Assembly (NCBI RefSeq): GCF_902498845.1
Contig: NZ_CABVLM010000020.1
Span: 1-59,387, forward strand
DNA: 59,387 nt
Direction of reading: 5' to 3'
DNA from: Pseudoalteromonas rhizosphaerae
Lineage (GTDB): Bacteria > Pseudomonadota > Gammaproteobacteria > Enterobacterales > Alteromonadaceae
In this document: positions 1 through 8,067 of the stretch, in pieces
Numbering within the stretch: the first letter of the stretch is position 1
Layout: each line of letters opens with the position of its first letter
Program-made: the position numbers and the translations under genes
The notes under the pieces: model-generated
The model's database searches: none
Told to the model about the DNA's origin: nothing
What the model saw: the letters and a program-made list of their open reading frames with translations, nothing else

Positions 1-116
1 TTAAAAAGAAAGGGTTCATCACTTCAACTGCTGGAAAAAGCCGAACGATAAAGCTATTGATAGGAATAAATCAGTTGCCTGAATTTAAGTAAGGCAACTG
101 ATCAGAACTTCTGTGA

Positions 117-602
117 ACGAGTACTAGTAAGTTTGGTAAGCAATGGGACTCATTAGGAAAATCGCCAAAACCTGTATATATACATAACGGTTTTAATTTT
201 GGTGTTATGGTTTGTTCCGAGTTACAAAATAGTAAAGCACGCGTTCGCTTTCAAGGAGCCGTTGATGCATTAATGGTGCTCAGTTGGAATAGAGATCTTG
301 ATACCTTCGCGTCTCTAATCGAATCTGCGGCTTTAGATGTTCATGCTTATACTATTTTAGTTAACAATCGAAAATATGGTGACAGTAGAGTACGCTCTCC
401 AGCAAAAGAAGGCTTTCTGCGTGACATCGCTCGTTTAAGAGGCGGTGATAATGATTTCGTGGTAGCTGCTACTATAGACATTGCTACACTTCGAGCTTTT
501 CAAAGTAGAGCTAAACGTTGGCCAGAAAATGGCGATAAGTTTAAGCCCGTACCTGAAGGCTTTCGCTTAGCAAATAACCGGAAAGTACTTCCTCCTAAAT
601 AA
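117..602 (+). pseudogene. C-terminal fragment of a nitrilase-fold (C-N hydrolase) protein, probably from a reverse transcriptase-nitrilase
   Basis: The frame is open from about 117 and already reads like a nitrilase before the first ATG at 207. It gives GFNFGVMVCSEL, in which the Cys followed by Ser-Glu fits the catalytic cysteine of C-N hydrolases, then VDALMVLSWNRD, DVHAYTILVNNR and GDSRVRSP. The ATG lies inside a conserved strand, so it is unlikely to be a true start. Upstream in the same frame there are three stops between about 90 and 116. The nearest match from memory is the C-terminal nitrilase half of DRT1-type defence reverse transcriptases. That identity is inferred, because no reverse transcriptase motif lies inside the window. 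The likeliest reading is the 3' remnant of a decayed defence gene belonging to the element left of the Tn7-like transposon. Confidence 0.55.
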
Positions 603-611
603 AACTGTATG

Positions 612-654
612 AAAACAAAAAAGCGAACCAGAAGTGGTTCGCTTTTTTGTTTTT
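612..654. terminator. Rho-independent terminator, probably bidirectional
   Basis: A near-perfect hairpin has AAGCGAACCA paired with TGGTTCGCTT around a GAAG loop. A-runs lie on the left and T-runs on the right. It follows the nitrilase fragment directly. A very similar hairpin with the same AAGCGAA stem core lies at 24281-24310, just inside the other end of the transposon. Confidence 0.8.
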
Positions 655-678
655 ACTGACCTCAAAATTCAACTATCG

Positions 679-743
679 GTTGCAGACTTTATTCGAGTTG
701 CAAACTTAATTCCGATAGTTGCATTCTTTATTCGCAACCTACA
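679..743. repeat. Putative end of a second, neighbouring Tn7/Tn5053-type transposon
   Basis: Three direct repeats of the form GTTGCA-x-x-CTTTATTCG lie at 679-695, 697-714 and 718-734. They are followed by a terminal ACA at 741-743, which reads TGT from the other strand. Closely packed repeats of about 18-21 bp behind a TGT tip are the usual design of TnsB/TniA-bound ends. They are unrelated to the repeats of the element starting at 748. If this is an end, its element extends left out of the window and the nitrilase fragment is its cargo. The repeats are seen; the identity as a transposon end is inferred. Confidence 0.45.
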
Positions 744-747
744 ATCA
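743..747. repeat. Target-site duplication, left copy (AATCA)
   Basis: These five bases directly precede the terminal TGATCA of the transposon. They are identical to 24427-24431, directly after the other end. A 5-bp duplication is the size produced by Tn7-family transposition. Confidence 0.85.
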
Positions 748-885
748 TGATCAGAGTTATTTAAGTTTGGGAAAATGCAGTTTTTTAGACCGCATTTTTC
801 GTTATAGAGTTTTTAGTTATAGATTGGGAATTTTAGTAGGATTTAATAACCCCTAATCTAAGCGTAATTATTATAGTTTGGGAAT
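748..885 (+). repeat. Transposon left end with three TnsB-site-like repeats
   Basis: Copies of a TTATAGTTTGGGAA-like repeat lie at about 760-773 (TTATTTAAGTTTGGGAA, terminal), 817-830 (TTATAGATTGGGAA) and 871-884 (TTATAGTTTGGGAA). All have the same orientation and are spaced about 57 and 54 bp apart. Widely spaced sites are the hallmark of Tn7 left ends. That TnsB binds them is inferred from position and repetition. Confidence 0.8.
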
Positions 886-903
886 GTTAATCATAATTAC
901 TCA

Positions 904-1212
904 TTATCTATATTTAGGCTTCCTCAAATGCCAACCACTACCTACAGGACACCTATAAGCTTCGAGCTCTCGATTAGAGCTCTCATAAAAGTCATCAGCA
1001 GAGCTTTCCGCCTCAATAAAACTACCGAAAATTCGCTTTTTAATACCATCACCAGATACACACTTTTTACAAGTCGTACTGCCGGACCGAGCTATTCGTG
1101 TTTGGGCATGATGGTCATCTGATCCAAATTTCAACATTTGGTAGTCAGACTCAATATCAGCTTCTATTTGTTTAATCTGATTTTTAAATAAATTTTCAGA
1201 AAAATTATGCAT
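904..1212 (-). CDS. Small putative zinc-binding protein (102 aa), unrecognised
   Basis: The start is supported by AAGGAG about 8 bp upstream. The protein has a charged helical N-terminus, a CKKC pair near residues 48-51, and a C-terminal RCPVGSGWHLRK segment (Cys followed by a Trp-His pair). Such Cys/His pairs suggest a small zinc ribbon. Similar short proteins ending in a C-x-GWH motif are common on mobile elements, but I do not recognise a named family. It is the last gene before the left end of the transposon, downstream of the 730-aa gene and transcribed the same way. No function can be assigned. Confidence 0.6.
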   Translation of the reverse strand: MHNFSENLFKNQIKQIEADIESDYQMLKFGSDDHHAQTRIARSGSTTCKKCVSGDGIKKRIFGSFIEAESSADDFYESSNRELEAYRCPVGSGWHLRKPKYR

Positions 1213-1338
1213 ACGTATACTCCTTGACTGGCCATATAGACCGTAAAGTTTTTACATGGCGGACGGATAGCGTCAAAGTAAGAGCATCAGGCTCTAGTAC
1301 ACCAAGTTTAGTTATTTAGATTGGAGGTAATTAATAAA

Positions 1339-3531
1339 TTATGTGTTGCGCATTAGGTTACGCCTAGTTCTTAGGGCTTTTTCAGAATGATTTTTATGAC
1401 CTAACTCAGTTCGCTGACACATAAGAAGCCACCATTCAGCAGCGATAATGCTTCTTTTTATATCTTGAACAGAAGCGTCTTTCTTAGCGTGTCGTCGAAC
1501 AGCCTTATAACACTCACTGGCAATAGCTCGCACATCCTCATTAGGATCTGATTTTTTGGTGAAGTTGACTGTTTTATGGACTTTTCCATTTAAGTCCAAA
1601 CCTAATTCAGTAAGAGCTTTTAAGTAACCTTGCCTCCAAACAGAAGATTGTTCTGTTACTTGGCTCGTTTCATATTTATCATCTTTCGCTTTTTCACCTT
1701 TACGAATACGCAGTCGGCTTAGGCAAAATTCAGCTAATTGTTGGGAAAATTGCACATAAAAATCTTTTTCAACTTGCTCATGTTTAGCTATTGTAAGGCT
1801 TCTATTCTCATTTATTTTTTTTGCACACTGCTCAGCAGCAAGTTGCTTTAAGGAATCGTACCATTTGCTAAAGCCTTTACGCTCAAACAAACAGTTAAAC
1901 TTTGCAAGAGCCTCATCAGAGAAAGGTTCGGTCGACGAGCGCATTAGAAAAAGGCGATGTCGTAAAGCTTTATCTGGTGCAGAACGATCTAAAAAACTAA
2001 GTAATCTATCAAGTTTTTGATGGTATGTTTCTAGATGATCTTTATTCTCTACTTTTACGATTTCACCACGTATTATCCCAATGCTTTTATCTATATAGGG
2101 AACCATCTCTTCTCGTTCTAGCCTGTCAATTCCAGTAACAGCCCAATCAGGTATCAAAGCTTTAGGAAAATCCTTAGCGTCAATCAAGTCGGTAAAAAGC
2201 TCATTCCACCAAGCGGCGCATTCTGGATATAAATCTTCAGCTCGGCGGCTATTAAAAGGAATTGAACAAGATAAAATTCGTAGTTTACTTTGATAGTCTA
2301 ACTCTTCTAAAGCGACTAAAAATACTTTTTTCCATGAGGTAAAATGCTTATCATAACCCCATAAATCAACGCTATCCTTTAATTCACCTCGAAACTGACT
2401 AGGCTTTGATTCAAGTAACCTTCGAAAATCTTCTTTTATAGAAAACTCAATCCAAGTCGATATCTGTAGCGGTTTCAATTTTAAGCAAAACTCATGATGA
2501 GCATTATCTTTACGTCTATATAAATCAATAATGTTTGAGTTGCTGTAGTTATAGTGCCTCTCAAAGTTACGAGACTTAAATGAACTAAAGTATCCGTCTA
2601 GCTCTTGAGCCCACCGCACATGCTCTTCGGATGGAACATTATCTAAGTTAGTATTTATATATAGTAACTCTTGAAGCTCTAGCTTCGTGTTCTCAAGCCA
2701 TTCATAATTTAAAGTTTGAGTTTCATCACTATCTATAAGTTCAAGAGATATTGAATCATCAAGATTAGAGAAGGACTTATTGTAAAAGTATAAAAAATCG
2801 AACCACTTATAATTAAATCTACCAGCTTGAGAGTCGTAAGTTATCCATGCCCTTATAAAATCTAAACCACGAATTATATTAGTTGAAGTATTAGTTATTT
2901 CTTCAATTTGTGGTCCTTGCACGACGTTTGAATTAGCTATATAAGTCATAGCTTTATATAAGCGCTTGCTATCTAGTGACTGTAATCGATGAGATATTTC
3001 ATCAAAGAAACTCCAAAGTACAATAGCTCTATCGCTATCACTCAACAAACATAATGAAGTATCATCAAAAAATGCTTTAGTGAGGCAGTAATCCTTTCCG
3101 TACAACCATGATGAAAACATTATATAGCTACCACATTTATCCATACCGTCATTAAATAACCCAAACAGTGCGTTAGGGTAATAAATGTCAGCTACGTCCT
3201 TTAAAAAAGCAATTATTAGTTCGTTATTCAAAGGTGCTCGGTAGCCTTCATAAAAACTAAAGATACAATTTTCAATGGTTTTCTGTTGAGTCAATAAGAT
3301 AGAAATACACTTTGCAGACTCTGATGTATGGGGTTTAGTCTCAGCTAGGGCCTCTTCAAGAGCTAATGCACCTCTAAATACATTCATCCATGTATCAGAA
3401 AAGTGTTTAATCATTAATGTTCTGAAATTGCCTTGTATATCAAACTCATCTAGAGCTTGTATAAAGCGTTCTTTAGGGTCGTTTTTTTCATCGAAGGTGA
3501 TATTGCCAAAAGGCGCATCAATCCTGCACAT
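1339..3531 (-). CDS. Large unrecognised protein of the transposon (730 aa)
   Basis: The chosen ATG at 3531 has GGAG seven bases upstream; an in-frame TTG four codons earlier is less likely. I see no signal peptide, membrane segments, P-loop or nuclease motif. The protein is rich in aromatic and charged residues and looks alpha-helical. The last 90 residues are basic, with an AAEWWLLMCQRTELG stretch followed by an Arg/Lys-rich tail that could bind nucleic acid. It lies downstream of the Xre/MbcA-like gene, separated by about 250 bp, so it may have its own promoter. Position near the left end is where accessory targeting genes such as tnsE sit in Tn7, but I see no similarity to TnsE. It could equally be cargo, for instance an unknown defence protein. 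Confidence 0.7.
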   Translation of the reverse strand: MCRIDAPFGNITFDEKNDPKERFIQALDEFDIQGNFRTLMIKHFSDTWMNVFRGALALEEALAETKPHTSESAKCISILLTQQKTIENCIFSFYEGYRAPLNNELIIAFLKDVADIYYPNALFGLFNDGMDKCGSYIMFSSWLYGKDYCLTKAFFDDTSLCLLSDSDRAIVLWSFFDEISHRLQSLDSKRLYKAMTYIANSNVVQGPQIEEITNTSTNIIRGLDFIRAWITYDSQAGRFNYKWFDFLYFYNKSFSNLDDSISLELIDSDETQTLNYEWLENTKLELQELLYINTNLDNVPSEEHVRWAQELDGYFSSFKSRNFERHYNYSNSNIIDLYRRKDNAHHEFCLKLKPLQISTWIEFSIKEDFRRLLESKPSQFRGELKDSVDLWGYDKHFTSWKKVFLVALEELDYQSKLRILSCSIPFNSRRAEDLYPECAAWWNELFTDLIDAKDFPKALIPDWAVTGIDRLEREEMVPYIDKSIGIIRGEIVKVENKDHLETYHQKLDRLLSFLDRSAPDKALRHRLFLMRSSTEPFSDEALAKFNCLFERKGFSKWYDSLKQLAAEQCAKKINENRSLTIAKHEQVEKDFYVQFSQQLAEFCLSRLRIRKGEKAKDDKYETSQVTEQSSVWRQGYLKALTELGLDLNGKVHKTVNFTKKSDPNEDVRAIASECYKAVRRHAKKDASVQDIKRSIIAAEWWLLMCQRTELGHKNHSEKALRTRRNLMRNT

Positions 3532-3783
3532 AGTATTCTCCAAAAATAATGAAGTTAGGTTTCACAAAAAGTATCCGGTATAACCGGTTTGCAGCTGAAA
3601 CCTCCCGTGCAATAGATAGGGAGCGGAGTATAAAGTTAGAGCAAACATGCTCTGTAGCCGACTGCAATTTAGTCTGTTTTTAAGATAAATAAATTTCTCA
3701 GCGAAGTCAATAACTTCAATAAGGAACAATTCTAATTTTTAAGATTAAAATTATTTGTCTCACTATTCTCTAATAGTTTCAAT

Positions 3784-4188
3784 TCAATGAATAGAGTTAA
3801 ATGGCCCATCAACAAACTCTCTAACTTGCTTCAATTGCTCTATATCTCCACCAAGCATAAACTCCAAAGCAGACTGATCATTGAACTCTTTGTTTGGTTT
3901 ATTTACCCATTCATCAGCCATGCTTCTATCATTGAAAATTAAGCCTAATCCTTTGTAAATTCCAATAATGTATGAGATACGTATAATTACATCGAGGTTC
4001 ATGCTTTCAACATTACCTTGTTGCCATTGCTCAAATTCATTTCTATCAGGGCTACTTAAAAACACTTGACGCTGTTCTAAATTAACACCCCATGCATCCA
4101 TAATATTTAAAAATACCTTTAGCGCGATCCGAGCCGCTTTTCTCGGATTTTGTTGCAGTACATTATTTGTATATCCATCCATATTCAC
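3784..4188 (-). CDS. Xre/MbcA/ParS-type antitoxin-like protein (134 aa), no toxin partner
   Basis: The C-terminal half reads IIRISYIIGIYKGLGLIF, then ADEWVNKPN and SALEFMLGG, ending in a short helix. This is the typical toxin-binding domain (DUF2384) of Xre/MbcA/ParS antitoxins. The N-terminal 60 residues are a helical, probably DNA-binding, region. Its start lies 4 bp after the tnsD stop, so it belongs to the tns operon. RES-domain toxins usually follow such antitoxins directly, but none is present downstream. It may instead act as a regulator of the transposition genes, as Xre-type regulators do in some CRISPR-associated Tn7 elements. Family assignment is fairly secure; the role is inferred. 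Confidence 0.8.
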   Translation of the reverse strand: MNMDGYTNNVLQQNPRKAARIALKVFLNIMDAWGVNLEQRQVFLSSPDRNEFEQWQQGNVESMNLDVIIRISYIIGIYKGLGLIFNDRSMADEWVNKPNKEFNDQSALEFMLGGDIEQLKQVREFVDGPFNSIH

Positions 4189-4192
4189 TCTC

Positions 4193-5608
4193 TTATTTGT
4201 TGTTGAAGTATGTATTCTTAAAACCGTTTAACCATTCTCTATCGTGCTTATAAAGCCACATATACTCTTTATCTACTGCTTTTCTAAGCTTAGAAATAGA
4301 TGGTCTAACAAGCGTGTATAGCGCTGAGATAATAGCCTGCCGTGCGGTTTTTCTGCGGGTATAAAACCTGATGCGTTGACGCAGCTTTTTTATCGCCGTT
4401 TGGCCAACTAGCACTTGCTCAATATCACCTACTGATAAATTAAAATCACGCGCTATTACTTCTGTCGGCTTTCCTACGATTAACCGTATCAAGATAGACC
4501 TGTGCATTATGCTGCTAACTTTTCGGGTATATTCTTTTAGTGCTATACCATGCACTCTAGCAAGATTACGAACGGTTGCAGCACTGACATTCGCTTTACA
4601 AATAATATCCCTTAAGGGCATACCTGATTTCAATAATGTTAATGTTTCCTTATGGCGCTCTTCGTCAATATTCACTTGTGGTTTGGGTTGTTTAACTGCA
4701 CGTACCTTAATGCTTTCTCCTTTTCCGTAAGCCACAATAAAATCGCCGAAGTGCTCGAACAAAAAACTAATAATTAATACGTGCTTGATAGGATGATGAC
4801 TAGAATCATCGTTATAGAAAATATTTGCAGGAAAGCCCTGCTCAACCGAGGGATTTAATAACTTTCTTACTCGCTCATCATGCATAAGTGGAGCAAAGTA
4901 CGCTTTCATTTCATTACGCCATTGTATATGTCGAACAGATTTCGTTGTTGCCAAGCCTTTATTAATAAGCCTCACCGCATATGTTTGCCCAAGCTTAGCT
5001 CGATCAAATGAATAGTCATTAAGGACAAAGTGATTTATTTCCGCAATCTTAAGTAGTAGAGGGTTTGTACAGTCAGTGACTGAACTGCCAATCTCAGGGA
5101 ATACAAGCTGCTTACGCGCTTTAGGTTTTGAAACAAGCATGCATTCATGCTTTAAACAAACCATAGAAAGTGGCAATTGATGCTCTAGCAACCAGTACGC
5201 CTCACCAAACGCTAACTCTTGCTCTGAAGCGCATACAGGGCAAAATTTATGAGTACCTTCATTCATAATCCGGTTGGATAATAATCCAAGCACTTTGAAC
5301 GCAGCACCACTGTCGCCAACTATTAAAAAATCACGTGCTTGCTTTTTAACTCTATCAGGTGAAAAAGAAGAGTAATATTGAAAAAGAGAGTGGTTATCTA
5401 TAAAACAATCAATCTCGCACGATGTTAATGATGATAGCTGACGTAAATACGAGGGGAAAATAGAGTTCAGCTGAATATCCTTATTACCGAACTTATTTAT
5501 CATCGATTGCGAAAAAGACGTGGATACATCATTTAGCACTATACGTGCTGCTATGCTGTATATTGTTTCCCCTTTATAAATTCGAGGGACTATTTGTAAC
5601 ATTCGCAT
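4193..5608 (-). CDS. tnsD: TnsD-like target-selection protein (TniQ family, 471 aa)
   Basis: TnsD proteins bind a fixed chromosomal site and recruit TnsC and the TnsAB transposase to insert beside it. The N-terminus (GETIYSIAARIV) fits the TniQ domain. A zinc-binding stretch near residues 113-152 has CPVCASE, then WLLEHQLPLSMVCLKH, the C-x2-C...C-x2-H pattern of TniQ proteins. The C-terminal 200 residues contain helix-turn-helix-like stretches (MPLRDIICKANVSAATVRNLARV, in two halves) suited to reading DNA. AAGGA lies seven bases before the ATG. Given the exact insertion 4 bp beyond gcvP, this is the best candidate for the protein that recognises the 3' end of gcvP. Length is close to Tn7 TnsD (508 aa). 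Confidence 0.85.
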   Translation of the reverse strand: MRMLQIVPRIYKGETIYSIAARIVLNDVSTSFSQSMINKFGNKDIQLNSIFPSYLRQLSSLTSCEIDCFIDNHSLFQYYSSFSPDRVKKQARDFLIVGDSGAAFKVLGLLSNRIMNEGTHKFCPVCASEQELAFGEAYWLLEHQLPLSMVCLKHECMLVSKPKARKQLVFPEIGSSVTDCTNPLLLKIAEINHFVLNDYSFDRAKLGQTYAVRLINKGLATTKSVRHIQWRNEMKAYFAPLMHDERVRKLLNPSVEQGFPANIFYNDDSSHHPIKHVLIISFLFEHFGDFIVAYGKGESIKVRAVKQPKPQVNIDEERHKETLTLLKSGMPLRDIICKANVSAATVRNLARVHGIALKEYTRKVSSIMHRSILIRLIVGKPTEVIARDFNLSVGDIEQVLVGQTAIKKLRQRIRFYTRRKTARQAIISALYTLVRPSISKLRKAVDKEYMWLYKHDREWLNGFKNTYFNNK

Positions 5609-5633
5609 AACTTATCCTTGCCTGACTATTTAG

Positions 5634-6626
5634 CTACGCCGCACTAGCTTTTACTAATTCACGAATGTCTAATGGCAATACAACAGGAGGGATCTCACGC
5701 CTTATATTTGAAGTGTTTAATAGGAATTCTAAAGACAAATTGAACTCGTCCCTCGTTAGAAACAAATCAATGAGCATTAAATAGAACATGGGATGAAAGT
5801 GTTTCTCTGGTTCTAAAAAGTGCATTAAACCACCTGATGAGTTCAACGGGTAATGTCCCGATGTCAACTTACCCCAATCAAAATAACGCTTATAAACAGA
5901 GCTATTAAAACGCTTTGCTAGTATGTTTTGCATATACTGAACTCGCTGCACCTGATATGGATTTTTTCTATCATAAGAATAAACACACGCCTTTTGACGC
6001 AGCAAATTCAGTACCCGGAGTTTACGCTCTTCTGGGGGAGTATCCGTTAATTCAGAGACCCACCCCAATAACGCAACATCTTTTTCAATATCACTTTGCG
6101 AAGCAAGTATCGATAAATTATTGCTAGGCGGTAAAGAAACGTGACAAGAGGCAAGCTCTTCAAGCAATACACTATGCTTATTGCACACACGTTTATATAA
6201 ACATTGATGTTCTACATGAAGGTAAGTTGTGCCATATTTTTGCTCATCTTCATTTGCACACTCAGGGCAATAGCGCCAATATTTATCTTGTAGAACATTT
6301 AATGCATTACTAAATTTGAACGTAGATAACTTTTTCAAAATGGTTTCAATACTTAAACCTTGAAACGCGGATTCATCTAAAAACAAACTATAATCATGTA
6401 TATTGGTAAACTTACTAATAAAGTCCGCTAATGAGTATTTTGATAATAGTGCATGAGCAAGTTCAGAATATAGTGGGCACCACAACCGTCGGGGTGAGTT
6501 CAATTTTGAACTGCACCCATTTACTTGAATAAATGATTCAAGAGTCTCAAAGCGAGTCATTTGAAACCAACGATAAATGATACTTACTGCATGCTCATCA
6601 GGTAGTGGAGTTGGTACTTGATGCAT
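5634..6626 (-). CDS. tniQ: Second, shorter TniQ-family targeting protein (330 aa)
   Basis: The start at 6626 (MHQVPTPLPDEHAVSI) fits the TniQ N-terminus. A GAGAG ribosome site overlaps the tnsC stop at 6634; the open frame extends further upstream but that would overlap tnsC. The zinc-binding part has CPECANEDEQ, then LHVEHQCLYKRVCNKH. It lacks the long helix-turn-helix C-terminus of the next gene. Two TniQ proteins in one operon are known from CRISPR-associated Tn7 elements, where one partner serves guide-RNA targeting, but no cas genes occur here. It may serve a second target pathway or bridge TnsC and TnsD. Family assignment is secure, role unknown. Confidence 0.85.
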   Translation of the reverse strand: MHQVPTPLPDEHAVSIIYRWFQMTRFETLESFIQVNGCSSKLNSPRRLWCPLYSELAHALLSKYSLADFISKFTNIHDYSLFLDESAFQGLSIETILKKLSTFKFSNALNVLQDKYWRYCPECANEDEQKYGTTYLHVEHQCLYKRVCNKHSVLLEELASCHVSLPPSNNLSILASQSDIEKDVALLGWVSELTDTPPEERKLRVLNLLRQKACVYSYDRKNPYQVQRVQYMQNILAKRFNSSVYKRYFDWGKLTSGHYPLNSSGGLMHFLEPEKHFHPMFYLMLIDLFLTRDEFNLSLEFLLNTSNIRREIPPVVLPLDIRELVKASAA

Positions 6627-6633
6627 AAAACTC

Positions 6634-8067
6634 TCACTCGTTCTCATAACTTGCAACAATTGAATCAGCATCTATCATTTCATCCCCCTCATTAATTCGC
6701 TCAACACTTTGGGCTGGTTTTAAATGGTGCTCACTAGTGCGCTTACGTGCAGGTTTCGGAGTGAATGCCTCGGCTTCACTGTAAAGCTGTGCAACATTCA
6801 TATTTGAATCAGTGGAACGATTAGCTTTCTTTTTAGGGCTCAATACGTTGTAGTCTTTTCGAAGCTTAGAAAGAGGGGCATGCCAAATTTCCATACGTGT
6901 TTGGTAAACTTGTTTAAGTAACTTTAAACAGTCTAGCTTCTTTCCTTTCTCTGAAAGCGAATGATAGTTACGTATAAATGCGATTGAAAGCACTGATATT
7001 GCATCAGTCACTCCAGCACATAATACAAGTAATTGCAGCTTGAATTCATTACTATTTACTTCACTATTTTCAAATATCGAGGGTTGGAAATACGCAGAAA
7101 AAAACTCATCAAACTTAGACGTATCGGCATGCCATTGCTTAATTTTAATATGTGCGACAGAGTTTAATCGACGCACAGTTTGCAACTTAGTCGCCTTTGT
7201 TAATGCTTCATTTTCAGTACTCTTAAACGTAGCTAAAGCATCATCTGTTGTAGAAATGATGACGGGTACGCCAATTTTATTAAAGAGGGTTTCAATTTCC
7301 GGTAGTGTGGGAGCATCTTTGAAGTTTGATGAAGGGTTTAATACAAACTGTGCTTCATCTATGTGTATCAATCCGATGTTATATACAACAGCTGCTGTTT
7401 GCATTGCATGAAAAAGTTGATCGATAGAATCTCGTGACTTTACAAAATCACCTTTAATTTCACACCCTACCACACGTTCTAATTCATTAAAAAAGTTATG
7501 GGCAAGCGCTTTACGACTACGAGATGCTTGCATATCAAATGACATCCACACCACTTGCTGTGTTTCGAATACCTGACCACGATACTCAGTGTGTTTTATG
7601 ACTTGTGGAAATGTACTTAAAATACGACGAATTAACACTGTTTTGCCAATCCCTGCCTTCCCACTTACCAAGATGCTTGGTGCAGTTGCCACATGTTCGC
7701 ACGGTTGTTCTACATCAAATTTACAATTAGCCTTTAAGCGAGTACTAATAGAATTCGCTAACCGGCGGGTATCAGCATCTAAAGGGTTTCGCTTCACATA
7801 ACACTTGCGCATTTGTGCATATACATTTTCATAGAGTTGGTATGCCTCCTTCGTAGGAATGTGAACTAATTTCAAGTCATCGAGACAATCATTCACATCA
7901 ATCCTTGATAATGCATTAAAGCAGTCAGGAAAATGCTTAAACACATACATTAGTTCAGTAAACTCACTTTCAGTGAGTGATGATGGGAGCGCTTCAACAA
8001 GCGGATTCCCTTGATATTTACTAAGCGCTTGCGCTTTATAATTTGCTTTAGTTCTAGTTACTTTCAT
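6634..8067 (-). CDS. tnsC: TnsC-like AAA+ ATPase, transposition regulator (477 aa)
   Basis: TnsC links target-site proteins to the transposase and uses ATP to control activation and target immunity. The protein has a Walker A motif GKAGIGKT near residue 136 and a Walker B LIHIDEA near residue 234, in the TniB/TnsC arrangement. The ATG at 8067 overlaps the tnsB stop (TGATG), so the two are translationally coupled. The C-terminal 60 residues are basic and may hold the contact region for TnsA/TnsB. Length is close to Tn7 TnsC (555 aa). Confidence 0.92.
   Translation of the reverse strand: MKVTRTKANYKAQALSKYQGNPLVEALPSSLTESEFTELMYVFKHFPDCFNALSRIDVNDCLDDLKLVHIPTKEAYQLYENVYAQMRKCYVKRNPLDADTRRLANSISTRLKANCKFDVEQPCEHVATAPSILVSGKAGIGKTVLIRRILSTFPQVIKHTEYRGQVFETQQVVWMSFDMQASRSRKALAHNFFNELERVVGCEIKGDFVKSRDSIDQLFHAMQTAAVVYNIGLIHIDEAQFVLNPSSNFKDAPTLPEIETLFNKIGVPVIISTTDDALATFKSTENEALTKATKLQTVRRLNSVAHIKIKQWHADTSKFDEFFSAYFQPSIFENSEVNSNEFKLQLLVLCAGVTDAISVLSIAFIRNYHSLSEKGKKLDCLKLLKQVYQTRMEIWHAPLSKLRKDYNVLSPKKKANRSTDSNMNVAQLYSEAEAFTPKPARKRTSEHHLKPAQSVERINEGDEMIDADSIVASYENE

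Noticed and set aside
69..98. Hairpin CAGTTGCC...GGCAACTG as a terminator
   Set aside because: The stem is clear but has no T-run, and it lies in the decayed nitrilase region, so no role can be supported.
3532..3783. RES-type toxin partner for the Xre/MbcA-like protein
   Set aside because: The 250-bp gap holds no frame of suitable length, and the next gene does not look like a RES protein.
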